Origin: Paramacrobiotus richtersi
Taxonomy: Eukaryota > Tardigrada > Eutardigrada > Parachela > Macrobiotidae
Length of the DNA stretch: 34,712 bases
NCBI GenBank assembly: GCA_034698045.1
Contig: JAQGAU010000201.1
Span: forward strand, 1 to 34,712
Direction: 5' to 3'
Under the pieces are notes generated by a model, which saw only the letters and a program-made list of their open reading frames with translations, did no database searches and had not been told where the DNA came from. Positions 32,870 through 34,712 of the stretch are shown in pieces. The first letter of the stretch is position 1. The number at the start of each line of letters is the position of its first letter. The translations under genes and the position numbers were made by a program.

Positions 32870-33716
32870 TAAGATGTCTGACCTCGCGGTTGCAGCAGCC
32901 GATCAAACCGAAAAACCATTCTGACCGGCAAAACCGTCCGAAGGGCGAAACGTTGGCCGCCCGAAGAATTTTTCCCACAAGAGTCTACGAGTGGCGCGTT
33001 TCGGTAATAAACTCGCTGAATCGGTATCGACTGTGCACTTTTCTACTGGACCGAGTTGATAGCCAGTTTCGTCTGTACACCTTTGCCACGGAATACGACC
33101 AATATTATCCAGATAATGCTGGACATCTGCTGACCAGTACGCCATGAACAGAATGAGCCCGCCTGGAATTTGGCTCTCGGCAAGAGCGTCTGGATGCTGT
33201 TTAGCTGCGTGCCGCTGGTAGCCTGGTGGGATGGGTGAAACAAGTCCAAAATTTGCACGAAACGAAATTTCGCCTTGAAACCGTTTTACCGGTCACAATC
33301 GTTAGCTCACACCTGGACAGTATATGTCTTGGACTCCATTCTGAATATAGATCTCAAGAAATCCTGAGGCGGCAGCCGAAGGTGTTTCTTGTAGGCGATA
33401 TTGCTCGACCGCTCCATAACCCACTGGTTCCACAGTTCAGTGGCATCCCTTGGACCACCGATGTTGAATGTAAGCTGCGGAGTACCATCGTCGCCGTCGT
33501 TAACGTTGTGGATTTTGCGGTATATCACGTTATCGAGAAAGATGCCACCATAGCACAACATTGTTCCGACTGCTGAATCCAATACGACTCGTACGGAACG
33601 AAGGCACTGCCGCACCATTTGCATATCCAGGGTGACAATTTCTTCGCGCATATCTTGACCCAAAGCTGCATTGTGGTTGGTATGTAACGCTCGGTATTTA
33701 ATGCTAACTTGATCAA
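32870..33716 (-). pseudogene. Diverged copy 1 of the module (QHYLDNIGR) with upstream exon-like block
   Basis: An exon-like block reads REEIVTLDMQMVRQCLRSVR, then MLCYGGIFLDNVIYRKIHN, LTFNIGGPRDATELWNQW and, one frame over, ASGFLEIYIQNGVQDIYC. It ends CCAG before GTGTGAG. After an acceptor CATCCCACCAG (near 33224) the frame gives YQRHAAKQHPDALAESQIPG, then GLILFMAYWSADVQHYLDNI and GRIPWQ. The change of frame inside the first block suggests decay. The family is not recognised; a receptor ectodomain is one possibility. Confidence 0.45.
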
Positions 33717-34160
33717 ATTATTTTCTTACTCTGATATTCCAGCCACGACATGGTTGCCGAGTTAAGATCCGTGAACGATGGTTGGAATACGTGTGTGACC
33801 GCCAGTAATGTCCCCCGCCGTCCGAAAGTCCCCTGGATCCGAAATTGTGTGCCCTACCCGGGTAGTATTCACCGTAGTGCCGCGTAGTGCGCGCAGACAG
33901 ACAACGAACTTATGCAGCAGTTATGTACCTGTTTGCTTTTTGTTCGGTGGCAGCACATTTCTGCTACGTATTTCCATCCAGGCGCTTATCTTACGGCAAC
34001 TATCTCAACCGATAAGCTATCCATGCTTACTCATGCATGTGTACTATACATACGTATGAATCGGTATGTTGTATGATTTATCGTTAACGTTACCATCGCT
34101 GATCGTATATGTATGATCTGCATGTACTGTAAGTACGGCATCGCAAGAAAAACGATGGAT
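33717..34160. other. Non-coding stretch before the 83-bp satellite
   Basis: No exon or RNA gene could be supported. Confidence 0.4.
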
Positions 34161-34161
34161 T

Positions 34162-34712
34162 TAGTGGTGGCAGGTTTACTTACTTAAGTTGCCTACTTAG
34201 CGATTCAACGGTTTCCCAACGATGCCCAGCGATTTAAATGTATGTAGTGGTGGCAGGGTTACTTTCTAAAGTTGACTACTTATTGATTCTACGGTTTCCC
34301 ACCGATTTCCAGCGATTTAAATGTATGTAGTGGTGGCAGGGTTACTTTCTAATGTTGCCTACTTACAGATTCTACGGTTTCCTAGCGATTCCCAGCGATT
34401 TGAATGTATGTAGTGTTGGCAGGTTTACTTTCTAGCGTTGCCTACTTAGAGATTCTACGGTTTCCCAGCGACTCCCAGCGATTCAAATGTAAGTAGTGGT
34501 GGCTGGTTTACTTTCTTAAGTTGCCTACTTATTGATTCTACGGTTTCCCAGCGATTCGCAGCGGTTTTTATGTGTGTAGTGGTGGCAGGGTCACTTTCTG
34601 AAGTTGCTTACTTAGATATTCTACGGTTTCCCAGCGATTCCTAGCGATTTAAATGTTTGTAGTGGTGACTGGTTTACTTTCTAATGTTGCCTACTTACAC
34701 ATTCCACGGTTT
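34162..34712 (+). repeat. 83-bp tandem repeat array (runs off the right edge)
   Basis: The anchor TAGTGGTGGC recurs at 34162, 34245, 34328, 34411, 34494, 34577 and 34660, exactly 83 bases apart each time. Each unit contains GGCAGGGTTACTTTCT, TTGCCTACTTA, GATTCTACGGTTTCC and CCAGCGATT. Units differ by about 5-12% by eye without length change, so the array is older than a fresh expansion but length-stable. It probably continues beyond the window. Confidence 0.95.

Noticed and set aside
34162..34712. CRISPR-like array
   Set aside because: The entire 83-bp unit repeats with no variable spacers, and the host is eukaryotic; it is a tandem satellite.

Overview
The window is eukaryotic, metazoan-type nuclear DNA. 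Its genes are split by short GT-AG introns, roughly 60 to 590 bp long, and it carries housekeeping genes beside transposons, decayed kinase genes and satellite DNA. It looks like a compact-intron invertebrate genome. A tardigrade-like ecdysozoan would fit, but nothing here fixes the phylum. All gene models below were assembled by eye from reading frames, splice signals and phase arithmetic.

Region 1 (1-7.7 kb) is conserved housekeeping. It holds the N-terminal three exons of an Elongin A-like elongation factor (minus strand, running off the left edge), a complete 7-exon METTL25B/RRNAD1-type methyltransferase (minus) and a complete 5-exon RRP1-type rRNA-processing protein (plus). The last two diverge from a shared 437-bp GC-rich intergenic promoter region.

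Region 2 (7.7-15.7 kb) holds a two-exon gene for a secreted Gly/Met-rich repeat protein. After it comes several kb of non-coding accessory DNA. The main structure there is a large imperfect inverted repeat (about 12.73-13.00 kb against 13.94-14.19 kb) whose arms carry trinucleotide-type satellite. tRNA-derived SINE-like heads also occur.

Region 3 (15.77-22.77 kb) is the most striking feature. It is one 7.0-kb DNA transposon bounded by an 8-bp direct repeat and long (about 0.5 kb) diverged terminal inverted repeats with arrays of short palindromes. Inside are two convergent genes: a THAP/coiled-coil/DDE_4 transposase and a SWIM zinc finger plus YqaJ (lambda-exonuclease-like) protein. This pairing is that of the ISL2EU group related to PIF/Harbinger. 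The transposase appears to have lost its acidic tail through a one-base frame change.

Region 4 (23.5-27.3 kb) is a 7-exon gene for a predicted 702-residue protein of unknown family. It contains a short DGGQRL motif that resembles ParB/DUF262-type folds.

Region 5 (28.1-33.7 kb, minus strand) is a cluster of protein-kinase-like units. One has HRD changed to HRN and DFG changed to GGF. The others are broken by frame changes and a nonsense codon. Two diverged copies of an upstream module lie further out. The window ends in at least 6.6 copies of an 83-bp tandem repeat.
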